From Brachionus manjavacas (taxonomy: Eukaryota > Rotifera > Eurotatoria > Ploima > Brachionidae), in assembly GCA_019054805.1 (NCBI GenBank), contig JAHQIY010000005.1, positions 2,277,501 to 2,341,500 on the forward strand: a stretch of DNA of 64,000 bases, read 5' to 3'. The stretch's first letter is position 1; every line of letters begins with the position of its first letter. The notes below the pieces were generated by a model that saw only the letters and a list, made by a program, of their open reading frames with translations, was not told where the DNA came from and did not search any database. The position numbers were made by a program, and so were the translations under genes. Below, in pieces: positions 63,837 through 64,000 of this stretch.

Positions 63837-63852
63837 ATATATATATATATAT
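63837..63852. repeat. (TA)n microsatellite
   Basis: Short run of alternating T/A within a longer ATATAC-rich patch. The rest of 63009-64000 is featureless AT-rich DNA. Confidence 0.8.
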
Positions 63853-64000
63853 AACATATAACAAGCTTTTCAGAAAGTAGATAAAGAAGAAAAAAAAATT
63901 TCATAAAAATAGGATATTCCTATCGAATGCAAGCCATAAAAAGCTGCTTATTTACGAATTTTTGGAAATCTTAAAAATAGGTTTTTATTGACGGTTTTTT

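Overview
The window is nuclear DNA from an invertebrate animal. It is very AT-rich, with GT-AG introns (many only 50-75 nt, others over 1 kb), bilaterian gene families, and many decayed non-LTR retrotransposons and foldback DNA elements. The composition and compact introns remind me of a monogonont rotifer (Brachionus-like). That is an impression, and another lophotrochozoan is not excluded. No operon, CRISPR array or bacterial gene was seen.

Layout. 431-9926 (+): C-terminal part of a neuron navigator (NAV/unc-53/sickie) gene in five exons. 9927-14223: intergenic DNA with a tRNA-derived SINE-like unit and a LINE fragment. 14224-14970 (+): intronless orphan gene. 14971-20786: AT-rich, nearly featureless. 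20787-22304 (+): complete six-exon choline/ethanolamine phosphotransferase, convergent with 22674-25314 (-), a two-exon type II transmembrane serine protease. 26660-28126: a LINE relic next to a 1.04 kb foldback element with Tc1-like ends. 28495-28830 (+): small secreted galaxin-like Cys-rich protein. 29186-30935: two long inverted repeats and a retrotransposon relic. 31833-32427 (-): an unrecognised three-exon candidate gene. 35090-36842 (-): complete seven-exon TMEM30/CDC50 P4-ATPase subunit. 42527-44864 (+): complete five-exon G protein alpha-q. 46801-51660: an orphan exon and two large LINE relics on opposite strands. 57582-59320 (-): complete seven-exon RNF220-type RING E3 ligase. 61392-63008: a short retro-insertion with a 13-nt target duplication, a Tc1/mariner deletion derivative and a perfect hairpin.

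The genes are ordinary single-copy metazoan genes and do not form a pathway cluster. CEPT1 (phospholipid synthesis) and TMEM30 (phospholipid flipping) both act on membrane lipids but are not adjacent. Exon models were built by hand by matching splice sites, reading phase and family conservation. For the five recognised genes (NAV, CEPT1, protease, GNAQ, RNF220) and for TMEM30 every junction keeps phase.

I did not find a clearly new biological system. The most interesting points are: a 273-bp copy of the galaxin-like gene's 3' end that runs into the TMEM30 stop codon; a protease with two unusual substrate-site residues; a NAV P-loop with Cys in place of Gly; a tandemly duplicated intron segment in GNAQ with a LINE 3' end in only one copy; and several foldback elements.
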